The notes beneath the pieces are model-generated. The model saw nothing but the letters and a program-made list of their open reading frames with translations. It was not told the DNA's origin and made no database searches. Positions 26,824-36,364 of a DNA stretch of 64,000 nt are shown here, in pieces (within the stretch, counting starts at the first letter, position 1; each line of letters starts with the position of its first letter). The stretch comes from an uncultured Eubacteriales bacterium. GTDB taxonomy: Bacteria; Bacillota; Clostridia; Lachnospirales; Lachnospiraceae. Made by a program: the position numbers and the translations under genes. Where the stretch lies: the NCBI GenBank assembly GCA_900314845.1, contig OMWV01000037.1, positions 209,222 to 273,221 of the forward strand, written 5' to 3'.

Positions 26824-27170
26824 GTAAGTCTGTCGGACAATCGCGGCTGCAAGTGCCGAAAGGCCGCAGGTGAGGAAAGTCCGGGCTTCCAAGGGCAGGA
26901 TGCCGGGCAACACCCGGCGGGGGCGACCCCAGGACCAGTGCAACAGAAATAAACCGCCCGCTTTTGCGGGTAAGGGTGGAAAGGCGAGGCAAGAGCTCAC
27001 CGCCCGCGTGGCAACATGCGGGGCAGATGTAAACTCCATCCGGAAGCAAGACCGCACATAAAACGATACGCTGACCCGGCGTGTTTTAGGGTAGGTCGCT
27101 TGAGCCTGCCGGCAACGGCAGGCCTAGATAGATGATTGTCGAAACATAACCCGGCTTATAGACAGACTTG
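26824..27170 (+). ncRNA. rnpB: RNase P RNA, bacterial type A
   Basis: The ends pair: AAGTCTGTC near 26825 with GACAGACTT at 27161-27169 (helix P1). Conserved blocks appear in order: GAGGAAAGTCCGGGCT, ACAGAAATAAACCGCC, GGTAAGGGTGGAAAGG, AAGAGCTCACCG, AAACTCCATCCGGAAGCAAGAC, AGGTCGCTTGAGCC, and CTAGATAGATGATTGTC...AACCCGGCTTAT. The layout after the ACAGAAA segment (type A P12 and lower loops) is like E. coli M1 RNA and not the Bacillus type B. It cleaves 5' leaders from tRNA precursors with RnpA. No clear terminator follows before the next gene. Confidence 0.96.
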
Positions 27171-27230
27171 CAGTATTTTACCATGTCTATCCTGAGTCAG
27201 AGCGTCCGGGAACAAGGGAGTGTTATTTAT

Positions 27231-28148
27231 ATGGAAGAAAGCTGGGGCAGGAGAATATTACACCTGATCACGCCCCTTATCGTATACCAGGGTATGACTA
27301 TCCTTATCGAGATAGCCGCCGCCGTCCTGTGGGCGGCAAGACACCAGACAGATTTCCTGGTTGACACAGATAAGCTCGACCAGGGAAAGATGATGCAGGC
27401 GATGAGTGATTTCACTGTGAATTACTCTCTGCTTATCCAGGGCATAGCCGCCCTGATCTCTATATTTATCCTTCTGCACATGTACAGAAGGGACTTCTCC
27501 TCCAGAAGATTCGTTTTCGACAGCAGGTCTGTCGCCGGACCCCTCTGGCTTCTGCTCATCCCGACCGGCATAGCGTCCTCTTTATGCGGCAACTTTTACT
27601 TAAATATCGGTTCGCTTGCCCAGAATTCAGAATCATTTGCCCAGGCAGAGAAGATGCTCTTCTCCGGACCTTTTGTCATTCAGCTCATTTGTATCGGCTT
27701 CATTATTCCCGTGTGTGAGGAATTTGTTTTCCGGGGCATCATCTATATGAGGATGAGACAGTACTCAGGGGTAAATATGTCCATCGTATTCTCTGCCCTG
27801 ATATTCGGACTTATGCACGGAAACCTCATCCAGGGCATCTATGCCTTTCTCCTGGGCGTACTCTTAGCCTATACATTCGAGAAATATGGGTCTCTGGCCG
27901 CTCCTGTCATCATACATATCTGCGCGAACCTGACGGCTCTTGCCATCAGCATGGCGGGTGAGAAGAATTTCCCTTCTGAGACATCGGCCCTCCTGACAGG
28001 CGGCACGATCGCCTTCGTCATCGCCCTGATCCTTGTATTTATCATAGACAGGAATGTGGATGCTGAGAGGATCTATCTGGATGATCCTGACCCCGCCGGG
28101 AGCAGAACAAATGACGGGAACCAGGAAAATGAGCGCGGCAGATACTGA
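27231..28148 (+). CDS. CPBP-family intramembrane metalloprotease
   Basis: 305 residues from ATG 27231 after AAGGGAG; the frame also opens at 27168 inside the rnpB 3' end, which is rejected. Multiple membrane helices. The CPBP active-site motifs are present: CEEFVFRGIIYMRM (EExxxR), FGLMHGNLIQG (FxxxH) and APVIIHICAN. These proteases relate to type II CAAX prenyl endopeptidases and often process or confer immunity to peptides. The C-terminal ~25 residues are polar (PDPAGSRTNDGNQEN). The stop lies within the terminator stem. Confidence 0.87.
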   Translation: MEESWGRRILHLITPLIVYQGMTILIEIAAAVLWAARHQTDFLVDTDKLDQGKMMQAMSDFTVNYSLLIQGIAALISIFILLHMYRRDFSSRRFVFDSRSVAGPLWLLLIPTGIASSLCGNFYLNIGSLAQNSESFAQAEKMLFSGPFVIQLICIGFIIPVCEEFVFRGIIYMRMRQYSGVNMSIVFSALIFGLMHGNLIQGIYAFLLGVLLAYTFEKYGSLAAPVIIHICANLTALAISMAGEKNFPSETSALLTGGTIAFVIALILVFIIDRNVDAERIYLDDPDPAGSRTNDGNQENERGRY

Positions 28149-28178
28149 CAGACAATGCAGTATCCTGCCGCGTTTTTC
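28134..28178 (+). terminator. Terminator overlapping the end of the CPBP gene
   Basis: CGCGGCA-GATACTG pairs with CAGTATCC-TGCCGCG (28134-28172), then TTTTT. The left arm lies inside the last codons. Confidence 0.8.
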
Positions 28179-28317
28179 CTTTTCCCACCTCGGCAGGGAC
28201 AGGCAGAGGGGAAATATGTCGGATCCTGTCGAAACATGATATTTCCTGTCGACAGATGCGGGACGATGATATTTGTTATGGCCGCTGATCTGTGATAAAA
28301 TCCAAATGTAAAGGTCA

Positions 28318-28346
28318 TTGACAAACAGATGTTTGCATGTTATGAT
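28318..28346 (+). promoter_or_regulatory. recA promoter
   Basis: -35 TTGACA (28318-28323), 17-base spacer, -10 TATGAT (28341-28346). Confidence 0.85.
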
Positions 28347-28354
28347 TGAGGATG

Positions 28355-28368
28355 TGAACATCAGTTCG
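28355..28368. promoter_or_regulatory. LexA (SOS) box of recA
   Basis: GAAC-ATCA-GTTC matches the Gram-positive LexA/DinR core GAACNNNNGTTC and lies right at the predicted transcription start, where bound LexA would block recA. Confidence 0.85.
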
Positions 28369-28417
28369 TTTTTTGCTGTGATATATTCAGATAAGATTAC
28401 ATATAAGGAGACCTACG

Positions 28418-29485
28418 ATGAATAAAGATGAGAAGCTTAAGGCACTGGACGCCGCCATTGCAAGGATAGAGAAGGATTACGGCAAGGGATCTATCATGAG
28501 ACTGGGAGATCAGCAGGCCAATATGGACGTGGAAACTGTTCCCACAGGATCGCTCAGCCTGGATCTGGCTCTGGGTCTTGGAGGGATCCCCCGCGGACGC
28601 ATCATAGAGATCTACGGACCGGAATCTTCAGGCAAGACAACTGTCACCCTTCATATGGTCGCAGAGGTCCAGAAGAGGGGCGGGATCGCAGGCTTCATAG
28701 ATGCGGAACATGCCCTGGATCCCAATTATGCCAGGAATATAGGCGTTGATATAGACAACCTCTATATCTCTCAGCCAGACAACGGAGAACAGGCCCTGGA
28801 GATCACAGAGATGATGGTCAGATCCGGAGCTGTCGATATCATAGTCATAGACTCCGTCGCTGCACTTGTCCCCAAGGCTGAGATAGACGGTGATATGGGA
28901 GACTCCCATGTAGGACTTCAGGCCAGGCTTATGTCTCAGGCTCTGAGGAAGCTCACCGCTGTCGTCAGCAAGTCCAACTGCATTGTGATATTTATCAATC
29001 AGCTCCGTGAGAAGGTCGGAGTCCTTTTCGGCAGCCCGGAGACCACGACCGGAGGACGCGCTCTCAAGTTCTATTCATCTGTCCGCCTCGATATCCGCCG
29101 AATAGAAGCGATAAAGCAGGGCGGTGAGATCGTAGGCAACCGGACAAGAGTCAAGGTCGTCAAGAACAAGATAGCCTCTCCCTTTAAGGAGGCAGAATTT
29201 GATATCATGTTCGGCCAGGGAATCTCACGCGAGGGCGATATCCTGGATCTGGCTGCCAACACAGGCATTGTGAACAAGAGCGGAGCATGGTACTCCTACA
29301 ATGACATGAAGATCGGTCAGGGCCGTGAGAATGCCAAGGTCTATCTCAAGGAGAATCCGGCCGCTATGGAAGAGATAGAGCATAAGGTAAGAGAATATTA
29401 CGGACTGACAGATCAGCCGGCAGACAGTGCCCGTGACAGCTCAGAACAGGCTTCATCTGCCCCCGCTGATACAGCACAAGAGTAG
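28418..29485 (+). CDS. recA: Recombinase RecA
   Basis: 355 residues. ATP-dependent strand exchange and LexA co-protease. Walker [10 protein letters not shown], the MAW region [15 protein letters not shown], Walker [19 protein letters not shown], loop L1/L2 [12 protein letters not shown] and [20 protein letters not shown]. The C-terminal tail is acidic and Ser/Ala-rich, as is normal. Start ATG 28418 after AAGGAG. SOS-regulated by the LexA box upstream. recX lies downstream past a weak terminator. Confidence 0.97.
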   Translation: MNKDEKLKALDAAIARIEKDYGKGSIMRLGDQQANMDVETVPTGSLSLDLALGLGGIPRGRIIEIYGPESSGKTTVTLHMVAEVQKRGGIAGFIDAEHALDPNYARNIGVDIDNLYISQPDNGEQALEITEMMVRSGAVDIIVIDSVAALVPKAEIDGDMGDSHVGLQARLMSQALRKLTAVVSKSNCIVIFINQLREKVGVLFGSPETTTGGRALKFYSSVRLDIRRIEAIKQGGEIVGNRTRVKVVKNKIASPFKEAEFDIMFGQGISREGDILDLAANTGIVNKSGAWYSYNDMKIGQGRENAKVYLKENPAAMEEIEHKVREYYGLTDQPADSARDSSEQASSAPADTAQE

Positions 29486-29500
29486 GAAAAGTCCCACCTG

Positions 29501-29526
29501 GCCCCTGCATCTGCTGCAGGGGCTTT
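29501..29526 (+). terminator. Weak terminator/attenuator between recA and recX
   Basis: GCCCCTGCA / TGCAGGGGC, 9-bp perfect stem with a 5-base loop, followed only by TTTCTGT. Likely allows partial read-through, keeping RecX below RecA. Confidence 0.6.
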
Positions 29527-29550
29527 CTGTCCCATTTCGGAGAAAAAGAT

Positions 29551-30180
29551 ATGACGATCACATCCATAGAACAGATATCCCGCAGGCAGAACAGGGTCTG
29601 CGTAGACGGAGAACCGGCCTTCACCATATCGGATAAAGGGCTGAGAGATCTGGGAATATCCATATCCGAGGGGAAGGAACTGTCAGAAGAAGACAGTTCA
29701 GCCCTCATGAAGGAAGCCGAAAGACTTGCCGCAAAGTGTGCCATGGACCACCTGGTCAGGAGAGATTATTCAGAAGAGGAATTATATCAGCTGCTGATCC
29801 GCAAGGGCTTCTCCCCCCAGCTTGCCTGCCAGGGCATTGCTTACGTCGATTCCTATGGATATCTGGATGACGAACGCTACGCCAGACAGTATATAAGCTC
29901 GAAGAAGGGCACCGTATCCCGGATGAAACTGATCTATGCCCTGCGGAAAAAGGGAGTGTCCGACGATATAACAGAATCTGTCCTCGCGGAAGAGGGCTGG
30001 GATGACACAGAAGGCGCCCGGCATATGATCCTGAAGAAGTACAGGCCTCAGAATATGCCCGCAAAGGGCAGCAGGGACTATCAGAAGCTCTGCCGGTCAC
30101 TCATATCAAGGGGCTACAGTTTCGGCAGCATCCGCAGTGCCTATGACAGCATACTGGCAGATGAAGATGAGGAGATATGA
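29551..30180 (+). CDS. recX: Regulatory protein RecX
   Basis: 209 residues made of three-helix repeats. MDHLVRRDYSEEELYQLLIRKGFS and GYLDDERYARQYISSKKGTVSRMKLIYALRKKGVS are typical RecX repeat sequences, and YQKLCRSLISRGYSFGSIRSAYD the last repeat. RecX binds RecA filaments and limits their activity. ATG 29551; co-directional with recA with an attenuator in between. Confidence 0.9.
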   Translation: MTITSIEQISRRQNRVCVDGEPAFTISDKGLRDLGISISEGKELSEEDSSALMKEAERLAAKCAMDHLVRRDYSEEELYQLLIRKGFSPQLACQGIAYVDSYGYLDDERYARQYISSKKGTVSRMKLIYALRKKGVSDDITESVLAEEGWDDTEGARHMILKKYRPQNMPAKGSRDYQKLCRSLISRGYSFGSIRSAYDSILADEDEEI

Positions 30181-30265
30181 GCTCTGTCTTTGCAGTTTTC
30201 TGAATCTTCTTCCTGTATTGCCTTAATAATCAGATATTTGAATACAATTTCAAATTGTGTATTAC

Positions 30266-30294
30266 TTGACAGTACCCTTAAAAAAGCGTAAAAT
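30266..30294 (+). promoter_or_regulatory. rny promoter
   Basis: -35 TTGACA (30266-30271), 17-base spacer, -10 TAAAAT (30289-30294). An AATACAATTT/AAATTGTGTATT near-palindrome lies just upstream (30241-30263). Confidence 0.8.
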
Positions 30295-30341
30295 TTAAGT
30301 GTTGTATTTATATACAAAAAATTTAATAGGGAGGTGCTCCT

Positions 30342-31892
30342 GTGCATCCACTGACGATCTTAGCAATTGTAATTGCTGTCGTCGCTACTGCGCTCATTGC
30401 ATGGAATGCCGCAATTTCCTACCGTAAGAAGGTCGTTGAGGCAAAGATTGGATCAGCAGAGGAGAAGGCTCGTGAGATCATCGACGAGGCTTTGAAGAAT
30501 GCTGAGACAAAGAAGCGCGAAGGCTTGCTTGAACTGAAAGAGGAAGCTCTGAAGAACAAGAATGAGCTGGAGAAGGAAAGCAGAGAACGCAGGTCTGAAA
30601 TACAGAGACTTGAAAAAAGAGTACTTGCCAAGGAAGAAGCTGTAGACCGCAAGGCGGATTCCCTTGAGAGGAAGGAAAGCCACCTGGCTTCGAGAGAAGA
30701 CAGGCTGAATAAACGGCAGGCCGAAGTGGAAACCCTTGGTGAAAAACGTACACAGGAACTTGAAAGAATCTCAGGTTTAACCTCCGAACAAGCAAAAGAT
30801 TATCTTCTGAAGTCTGTAGAAGATGACGTGAAACATGAAACAGCACTGTTAGTTAAGGAACTTGAAAGACGCGCGAAGGATGAGGCCGATAAAAAGGCCA
30901 AGGAATATGTGGTATCCGCTATACAGCGATGTGCAGCTGATACAGTGACTGAGTCCACTATTTCCGTTGTAAACCTTCCCAACGAAGAGATGAAGGGAAG
31001 GATCATAGGTCGTGAGGGCAGGAATATCCGAACTCTCGAGACTATGACAGGAGTCGATCTGATCATTGATGACACTCCGGAAGCAGTTATCCTCTCGTGC
31101 TTCGATCCCATCAGGAGAGAAGTCGCAAGAATCGCTCTCGAGAAGCTGATCGTAGACGGCAGGATCCATCCCGCAAGGATAGAGGAAACCGTTGAAAAGG
31201 CCAGGAGAGAAGTCGAAACGATGATCCGTGAAGAGGGAGAGGCCGCGACACTCGAGGTCGGTGTTCAGGGTATTCATCCTGAACTCATCCGCCTTCTGGG
31301 CAGAATGAAGTTCAGGACCAGTTACGGCCAGAATGCTCTGAAGCATTCCATAGAAGTGGCCCAGCTTGCCGGCATGCTGGCAGGTGAGATCGGAGAGGAC
31401 GTCCGCATGGCGAAACGTGCCGGACTGCTCCACGATATCGGTAAGTCCCTTGACCACGAGATCGAGGGCTCACATATCCAGATTGGTGTCGACCTTTGTA
31501 AGAAGTACAAGGAATCCGATGTTGTTATCAATACGGTAGCTTCTCACCACGGCGATACAGAGCCGACATCGCTTATCGCATGTCTGGTACAGGCAGCCGA
31601 TACTATCTCAGCTGCAAGGCCCGGCGCGAGACGCGAGACGTTGGATACATATACTAACAGATTGACGCAGCTTGAAGAAATTGCCAATAACTCCAAGGGC
31701 GTTGAAAAATCTTTTGCTATTCAGGCGGGCAGAGAGATTCGTGTGATGGTCATTCCTGATCAGGTCAGCGATGCAGACATGGTTCTGCTTGCAAGAGATA
31801 TTGCCAAGCAGATCGAAGCAGAGCTAGAATACCCGGGACAGATTAAAGTGAATGTGATCAGAGAGTCAAGAGCAGTAGAATACGCAAAGTAA
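30342..31892 (+). CDS. rny: Ribonuclease Y
   Basis: 516 residues, GTG start after GGGAGGTG. N-terminal membrane anchor (about 5-22), a long charged coiled coil (about 35-190), KH domain with [17 protein letters not shown], then HD domain with [27 protein letters not shown] and ASHHGD. It starts mRNA decay at the membrane. Single-gene transcript: own promoter and a strong bidirectional terminator. Confidence 0.96.
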   Translation: MHPLTILAIVIAVVATALIAWNAAISYRKKVVEAKIGSAEEKAREIIDEALKNAETKKREGLLELKEEALKNKNELEKESRERRSEIQRLEKRVLAKEEAVDRKADSLERKESHLASREDRLNKRQAEVETLGEKRTQELERISGLTSEQAKDYLLKSVEDDVKHETALLVKELERRAKDEADKKAKEYVVSAIQRCAADTVTESTISVVNLPNEEMKGRIIGREGRNIRTLETMTGVDLIIDDTPEAVILSCFDPIRREVARIALEKLIVDGRIHPARIEETVEKARREVETMIREEGEAATLEVGVQGIHPELIRLLGRMKFRTSYGQNALKHSIEVAQLAGMLAGEIGEDVRMAKRAGLLHDIGKSLDHEIEGSHIQIGVDLCKKYKESDVVINTVASHHGDTEPTSLIACLVQAADTISAARPGARRETLDTYTNRLTQLEEIANNSKGVEKSFAIQAGREIRVMVIPDQVSDADMVLLARDIAKQIEAELEYPGQIKVNVIRESRAVEYAK

Positions 31893-31940
31893 CGCGGCTC
31901 TTGATGAACTGTACTAACTGATACTTTGATTCAGGATACG

Positions 31941-31990
31941 AAAAAGCTGCCGTACAGATCACAAAAGTGTGTTCTGTACGGCAGTTTTTT
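31941..31990. terminator. Bidirectional terminator between rny and xpt
   Basis: CTGCCGTACAGA / TCTGTACGGCAG, 12-bp perfect stem, with AAAAA on the left and TTTTTT on the right, so it can end both the plus-strand rny and minus-strand xpt transcripts. Confidence 0.92.
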
Positions 31991-32004
31991 ATGCAAAAAT
32001 CAGA

Positions 32005-32586
32005 TCAGACATCTGCTTCCGTCAGTTCTACCTTTCCCCTGCTGAGCTTAGCGATCCTGGCAAGAGAGGTAACCTGATAGCCTGCGTCCTGGAGGCGTTT
32101 TCTTCCTTTCTGGAAAGATTTTTCTATCAGTATGCCGATCCCGACGACACTGCCTCCGCCCATCTCGACAAGTTTTGCCGCTCCGGAAGCCGCTTCCCCA
32201 TTTGCAAGAAAATCATCTATAACAAGGATCTTGTCACCGGCCGATATATATTTTGCGGAGAGGGTCAGCTCATAATTTGTCCCCTTCGTAAATGATGTGA
32301 TATTTGTCTGGTAAACGTCGCCGACAAGTATCTTGGACGTCTGCTTCTTCAATATGACCATAGGGACTCCCAGCTCCAGTGCTGTAAAAGCAGCAGGGGC
32401 GATTCCTGAGCTCTCAATGGTAAATACTCTGGTGATTCCCTTGTCCTTATAAATGGAGGCAAATACCTTCCCTATTTCCTGCATAAGCGTAAGATCTACC
32501 TGGTGGTTGATAAAACTGTCCACCTTGAGAATGGTCTCACTGAGCGCAAGCCCGTCTTTCATAATTCTGTCTTCGAGTAATTTCAT
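32005..32586 (-). CDS. xpt: Xanthine phosphoribosyltransferase
   Basis: 193 residues, type I PRTase. PRPP motif [17 protein letters not shown]-terminal [31 protein letters not shown] and [24 protein letters not shown] fit Xpt. It salvages xanthine to XMP. Read on the minus strand, convergent with rny. A purine riboswitch, often found before xpt, was looked for in its leader and not found. Confidence 0.93.
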   Translation of the reverse strand: MKLLEDRIMKDGLALSETILKVDSFINHQVDLTLMQEIGKVFASIYKDKGITRVFTIESSGIAPAAFTALELGVPMVILKKQTSKILVGDVYQTNITSFTKGTNYELTLSAKYISAGDKILVIDDFLANGEAASGAAKLVEMGGGSVVGIGILIEKSFQKGRKRLQDAGYQVTSLARIAKLSRGKVELTEADV

Positions 32587-32668
32587 GTTAAACCGGCCTT
32601 TCCGCGATTTGGACAGTCTCCTGCCTTTATTCGCTCTAATTATTCTCTCTATCAGAGGTTCTGTTATT

Positions 32669-32696
32669 ATTTTATCATAAGAAAATCCAGTGTAAA
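32669..32696 (-). promoter_or_regulatory. Probable xpt promoter (minus strand)
   Basis: On the minus strand: -35 TTTACA (32691-32696), 16-base spacer, -10 TAAAAT (32669-32674). It leaves a leader of about 75 bases with no recognised riboswitch. Confidence 0.5.
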
Positions 32697-32803
32697 GTCT
32701 GAAGCTAAATTGACTTATGATATAATAGAGAAATAAAGCTCAGGCGGAAGAAACATCCATTTCAGATATTTTCAATACATTATAATTAGAACAGGTGATT
32801 TTT

Positions 32804-33481
32804 ATGAGTGAAACAAAAATCTTGGTCGTAGACGACGAAAGCAGGATGCGCAAGCTGGTTAGAGATTTCCTGGTCAGAACAGGCTATTCTGTCATAGAAG
32901 CAGGAGACGGTGAACAGGCCCTTGACAAGTTCTTTGCCGAAGGGGATATTGCCCTTATCATCCTTGATGTAATGATGCCCAAAATGAACGGATGGCAGGT
33001 AGTGAAGGAGATCCGGCAGTACTCAAAAGTTCCCATTATCATGCTTACAGCTAAGGGAGAGGAGAGTGACGAACTTCAGGGCTTCGATCTGGGAGTCGAC
33101 GAGTATGTCACAAAACCCTTCAGTCCCAGACTGCTGGTAGCGCGCGTTGAGGCCATTCTGCGCAGAAGCAGTGCCGTTTCGGCAGATGACCTGATCCAGG
33201 CAGGCGGAATCGTCATCGATAAAGCTGCCCACGAGGTAAAGGTGGACGACAAGCCGATCGATCTGAGTTTTAAGGAATTTGAGCTTCTGACATATTTTAT
33301 GACGAACCAGGGAGTCGCGCTCTCAAGAGAGCGCATTCTCAACAACGTATGGAATTACGACTACTACGGCGACGCCAGGACCATAGATACCCATGTTAAA
33401 AAACTCAGAAACAAGCTCGGGAAAAAGGGCGAGTATATCGTAACCATCCGGGGCATGGGCTATAAATTTGATGTAAAATAG
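32804..33481 (+). CDS. OmpR/PhoB-family response regulator
   Basis: 225 residues from ATG 32804 (a GTG at 32795 overlaps the ribosome site AGGTGAT). Receiver domain: acidic pair Asp10/Asp11, phospho-acceptor Asp55 in LIILDVMMPK, MLTAKGEE and the KPF lysine. C-terminal winged helix: SFKEFELLTYFMTNQGVALSRERIL and RTIDTHVKKLRNKLG...GMGYKF. Partner of the kinase 13 bases downstream. Target genes are unknown. Confidence 0.93.
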   Translation: MSETKILVVDDESRMRKLVRDFLVRTGYSVIEAGDGEQALDKFFAEGDIALIILDVMMPKMNGWQVVKEIRQYSKVPIIMLTAKGEESDELQGFDLGVDEYVTKPFSPRLLVARVEAILRRSSAVSADDLIQAGGIVIDKAAHEVKVDDKPIDLSFKEFELLTYFMTNQGVALSRERILNNVWNYDYYGDARTIDTHVKKLRNKLGKKGEYIVTIRGMGYKFDVK

Positions 33482-33494
33482 CAGGAGCCTCTAT

Positions 33495-35111
33495 ATGTTA
33501 AAGAAGAAGACCCTCAGATTCAAACTGTCTCTGATCGTGATCATGATCATTGTGCTGATCGTCATATTCGGTCTGATCTCCAGCAATATCTTTCTCGCAA
33601 ACTATTATATTCAGAATAAGAGGAACTCCCTCATCAACGCTTATCAGGCCATAGACAGGATCTACATGAGCGGGCTTGAGAAAGCTGACGGCGAGGATGA
33701 CGAAGCTGCAGGTGAAAGCGAATCAGAAAGCATCGATTACTCTGGTTTTTATGTCTCCGACAATCTCCAGCTCGCGATCGACAAGATCAGCACGAACCGG
33801 TCCCTGTCCATTCTCATCTACAGAACGGTAGAGATCTCCCAGAACGTATTTGGATTCAATATCAGGAACAACACAGACGAACTGCTCTACTCATCCCTGG
33901 GAATGGGCCGTGACAACAAGCTGAACAACGATAAGATATATTCTGATTATCAGAATTCAAAGGGCTCCGGTGATGACGAGATAAAAACGGACAAGTACAG
34001 TATCCGGAAAGTCAGCATCCACAGACTTGACAGCAGCTATCTCTATCTGGAAGGAATGCTGGCCGACGGCGACACGATCCTGATCAGGGCATCTATAGCC
34101 AGCATAAAGGAAAGTGTATCTCTGGCCAACCGCTTTTTCTTTGTCATCCTGATCGTAGCCGCCATTTTCGGCTTTGTTCTCACATATTTTATAACCGGCC
34201 GCTTTTTAAAGCCCATCAATGAGCTGACTTCCATGGCAAAGAGGATGTCTGAGCTTGACTTCACGGCAAAATACGAGGTAAAGACAGAAGATGAGGTCGG
34301 GGATCTGGGCAGCAGCATCAACACACTTTCTGAATCCCTGGAGAAGGCGATCGCCCAGCTCAAGGACGCCAATACGCAGCTGCAGCAGGATCTGCAGAAA
34401 AAAGAAGAAATCGATGAGATGAGAAAGGAATTTCTCTCAAACGTCTCACATGAACTGAAAACACCGATTGCCCTGATCCAGGGCTACGCTGAGGGACTTG
34501 TGGACGGCATAAGCGAAGATGAGGAAAGCCGCAATTATTACTGCGAGGTTATCATGGACGAGGCCAGGAAAATGAACGGTATGGTCAAACAGATCATGTC
34601 CCTGAACCAGCTTGAATTCGGCTACAGCCATGTAAACATGGAATACTTTGACATCACAGAGCTGATTGCCGGTGTGATCGATAAGTCTGCCATCCTGATC
34701 CAGGGAAAAGAAGCTGATGTCATTTTTGACAGAAAGGAACCTGTGTACGTCTGGAGCGACTCCTTCATGGCGGATGAAGTATTTACAAACTATTTTACAA
34801 ATGCTCTCAACCATATAGACGAGAGAAAGAGGATCGAGATCAGCCTGGAACAGAAAGAGGATACTGTCAGGATCAATGTCTTCAACACAGGAGACCATAT
34901 TCCGGAAGAGGATATCAACAGGATCTGGGATAAATTTTACAAGGTTGACAAGGCACGCACACGCGAGTACGGCGGAAGCGGCGTCGGCCTTTCTATCGTG
35001 AAGGCGACTATGAACCTGCTGGGTCAGGATTTTGGCGTCAGCAATGTCGAAGGCGGAGTCCTCTTCTGGTTTGAACTGGACGGCAGCGATACCCACAGAG
35101 CAGACCAGTAA
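33495..35111 (+). CDS. Membrane sensor histidine kinase
   Basis: 538 residues. Two membrane helices (about 11-33 and 213-235) enclose an extracytoplasmic sensor of about 180 residues with an acidic patch (ADGEDDEAAGESESES). Then HAMP (about 235-287), coiled coil, HisKA with NVSHELKTPIALIQGYAEGL (His319), and the ATPase domain with the N-box FTNALNHIDE and G-boxes DKFYKVDKART...GGSGVGLSIVKA. Forms a two-component system with the gene before it. Ligand unknown. Confidence 0.92.
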   Translation: MLKKKTLRFKLSLIVIMIIVLIVIFGLISSNIFLANYYIQNKRNSLINAYQAIDRIYMSGLEKADGEDDEAAGESESESIDYSGFYVSDNLQLAIDKISTNRSLSILIYRTVEISQNVFGFNIRNNTDELLYSSLGMGRDNKLNNDKIYSDYQNSKGSGDDEIKTDKYSIRKVSIHRLDSSYLYLEGMLADGDTILIRASIASIKESVSLANRFFFVILIVAAIFGFVLTYFITGRFLKPINELTSMAKRMSELDFTAKYEVKTEDEVGDLGSSINTLSESLEKAIAQLKDANTQLQQDLQKKEEIDEMRKEFLSNVSHELKTPIALIQGYAEGLVDGISEDEESRNYYCEVIMDEARKMNGMVKQIMSLNQLEFGYSHVNMEYFDITELIAGVIDKSAILIQGKEADVIFDRKEPVYVWSDSFMADEVFTNYFTNALNHIDERKRIEISLEQKEDTVRINVFNTGDHIPEEDINRIWDKFYKVDKARTREYGGSGVGLSIVKATMNLLGQDFGVSNVEGGVLFWFELDGSDTHRADQ

Positions 35112-35126
35112 AAAAAGCTAAAAAAT

Positions 35127-35163
35127 GAAGGAACCGGACCGCAAAAAGCAATCCGGTTCCTTC
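35127..35163. terminator. Bidirectional terminator
   Basis: GAAGGAACCGGA / TCCGGTTCCTTC, 12-bp stem. The T-run is better for the minus strand (ATTTTTTA), ending the DUF6465 gene, with TGTTT on the plus side for the kinase. Confidence 0.8.
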
Positions 35164-35191
35164 TGTTTCCACAAAAATTTCTTCAGACAGA

Positions 35192-35392
35192 TCAGAAGAG
35201 CTCTACTTTACCTTCAATGTCGTCATTGATCGTATAATAAGCTGTATTCTCCTCAGGCTTTGCATAAACATTGAGGGTCTTGATCTCTTTGATCAGTCTG
35301 CCCTCATCAAGCCAGGCCTGCTTTATCTTAGCAACGATCTCGCTCTGTTCAGCCTCTCTGCCCTGATACTGTACATAAAATGCTGTCTTCAT
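35192..35392 (-). CDS. Small DUF6465-like protein
   Basis: 66 residues from the minus-strand ATG at 35392 (ribosome site GGAGGGG); an in-frame TTG at 35404 is rejected. KTAFYVQYQGREAEQSEIVAKIKQAWLDEG and NVYAKPEENTAYYTINDDIEGKVELF match a small clostridial family of unknown function often annotated DUF6465. The end is a predicted beta strand. A monocistronic gene with its own terminator. Confidence 0.75.
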   Translation of the reverse strand: MKTAFYVQYQGREAEQSEIVAKIKQAWLDEGRLIKEIKTLNVYAKPEENTAYYTINDDIEGKVELF

Positions 35393-35404
35393 TTTCCCCT
35401 CCAA

Positions 35405-35680
35405 ACAAAAGAAATAATAACCCTATCGATTTTTAATGATATAATAAACAGGAAAAAAAATCAAATCTTTAGACGAGTGAATGATAATTTATACATAAAT
35501 CTGCAAAGAATTTTCAATGCAGAGTATATGACTATTTCAGCTAAAAAATACATATTTTAATCACCAAGCCAGTCAATTATCTGCAAAATGTGGAAATATG
35601 TTCCAGATTAACCGGCATTTGTCTGACACAGAAGAGTATTTCATCTCAGAGCTTGTTAAAAACGCCGAAAATCGCCTTCC
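35405..35680. other. AT-rich spacer between the DUF6465 gene and the hisH promoter
   Basis: About 275 bases, A/T-rich. A minus-strand TTGATT/TATCAT pair near 35440-35465 could drive the DUF6465 gene. No coding frame, RNA structure or repeat was recognised. Confidence 0.4.
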
Positions 35681-35709
35681 TTGAATCTGGCCTGGCAGGC
35701 TGTTATAAT
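35681..35709 (+). promoter_or_regulatory. hisH-hisF promoter
   Basis: -35 TTGAAT (35681-35686), 17-base spacer, -10 TATAAT (35704-35709). Confidence 0.8.
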
Positions 35710-35719
35710 AAAATAACAG
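35700..35719. promoter_or_regulatory. Dyad over the -10 box of hisHF, possible operator
   Basis: CTGTTAT-AATAAA-ATAACAG: perfect 7-bp inverted repeat that covers the -10 box and the predicted start. A repressor bound here would block polymerase. The regulator is not identified. Confidence 0.5.
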
Positions 35720-35738
35720 TTATTCGGAGGTAGAATAT

Positions 35739-36344
35739 ATGATCGCAGTAATAGATTATGACGCCGGCAACATGAAAAGCGTTGAGAAGGCTTTTCAGTA
35801 TCTGGGCGAAGACGTATGCATAACAAGAGACAGAAAAAAGATCATGTCAGCTGACAAGGTCGTCCTTCCCGGCGTAGGAGCTTTCGGCGATGCCATGGAA
35901 AGACTGAAGAAATATGACCTGGTCGAGACGATAAAAGGCGCCGTGTCTGACGGAAAACCCTTTCTGGGGATCTGCCTGGGCCTGCAGCTCCTTTTCGACA
36001 GAAGCGATGAAGCTCCCGGCGTGGAGGGACTCGGCATTCTTAAGGGCAGTATCCTCCGGATCCCGGCTCAGGAAGGCCTGAAGATCCCTCATATGGGCTG
36101 GAATAATGTTAAGCTTATGAAAGAATCGAGAATATTTCACGACCTGGGAGAGAACCCCTACTTTTACTTTGTTCACTCCTACTATCTGAAAGCAGATAAG
36201 CCCGAAGATGTAGCCGCTGTGACATATTACGGGACAAAGATCGACGCGGCGGTAGAACATGAGAATGTCTTCGCCAGCCAGTTTCATCCGGAAAAAAGCA
36301 GCCGGACAGGACTTCGGATACTCAGAAATTTTGCACAGCTTTAA
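35739..36344 (+). CDS. hisH: Imidazole glycerol phosphate synthase, glutaminase subunit
   Basis: 201 residues. Class I glutaminase with nucleophile Cys in [15 protein letters not shown] and His/Glu in [11 protein letters not shown]; begins [19 protein letters not shown]. Supplies ammonia to HisF in histidine synthesis. hisF follows after 20 bases. The isomerase HisA, usually adjacent, is instead at 60.4 kb and of another type. Confidence 0.95.
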   Translation: MIAVIDYDAGNMKSVEKAFQYLGEDVCITRDRKKIMSADKVVLPGVGAFGDAMERLKKYDLVETIKGAVSDGKPFLGICLGLQLLFDRSDEAPGVEGLGILKGSILRIPAQEGLKIPHMGWNNVKLMKESRIFHDLGENPYFYFVHSYYLKADKPEDVAAVTYYGTKIDAAVEHENVFASQFHPEKSSRTGLRILRNFAQL

Positions 36345-36364
36345 GGACTCAAGGAGAGATAATC

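Noticed and set aside
32587..32668. Purine riboswitch before xpt
   Set aside because: The leader lacks the conserved core sequences of the purine aptamer; only a promoter is seen.
32710..32726. TTGACT close to TATAAT before the response regulator
   Set aside because: Spacing of about 4-5 bases is far too short for a promoter; the -10 may be real but the -35 is unclear.
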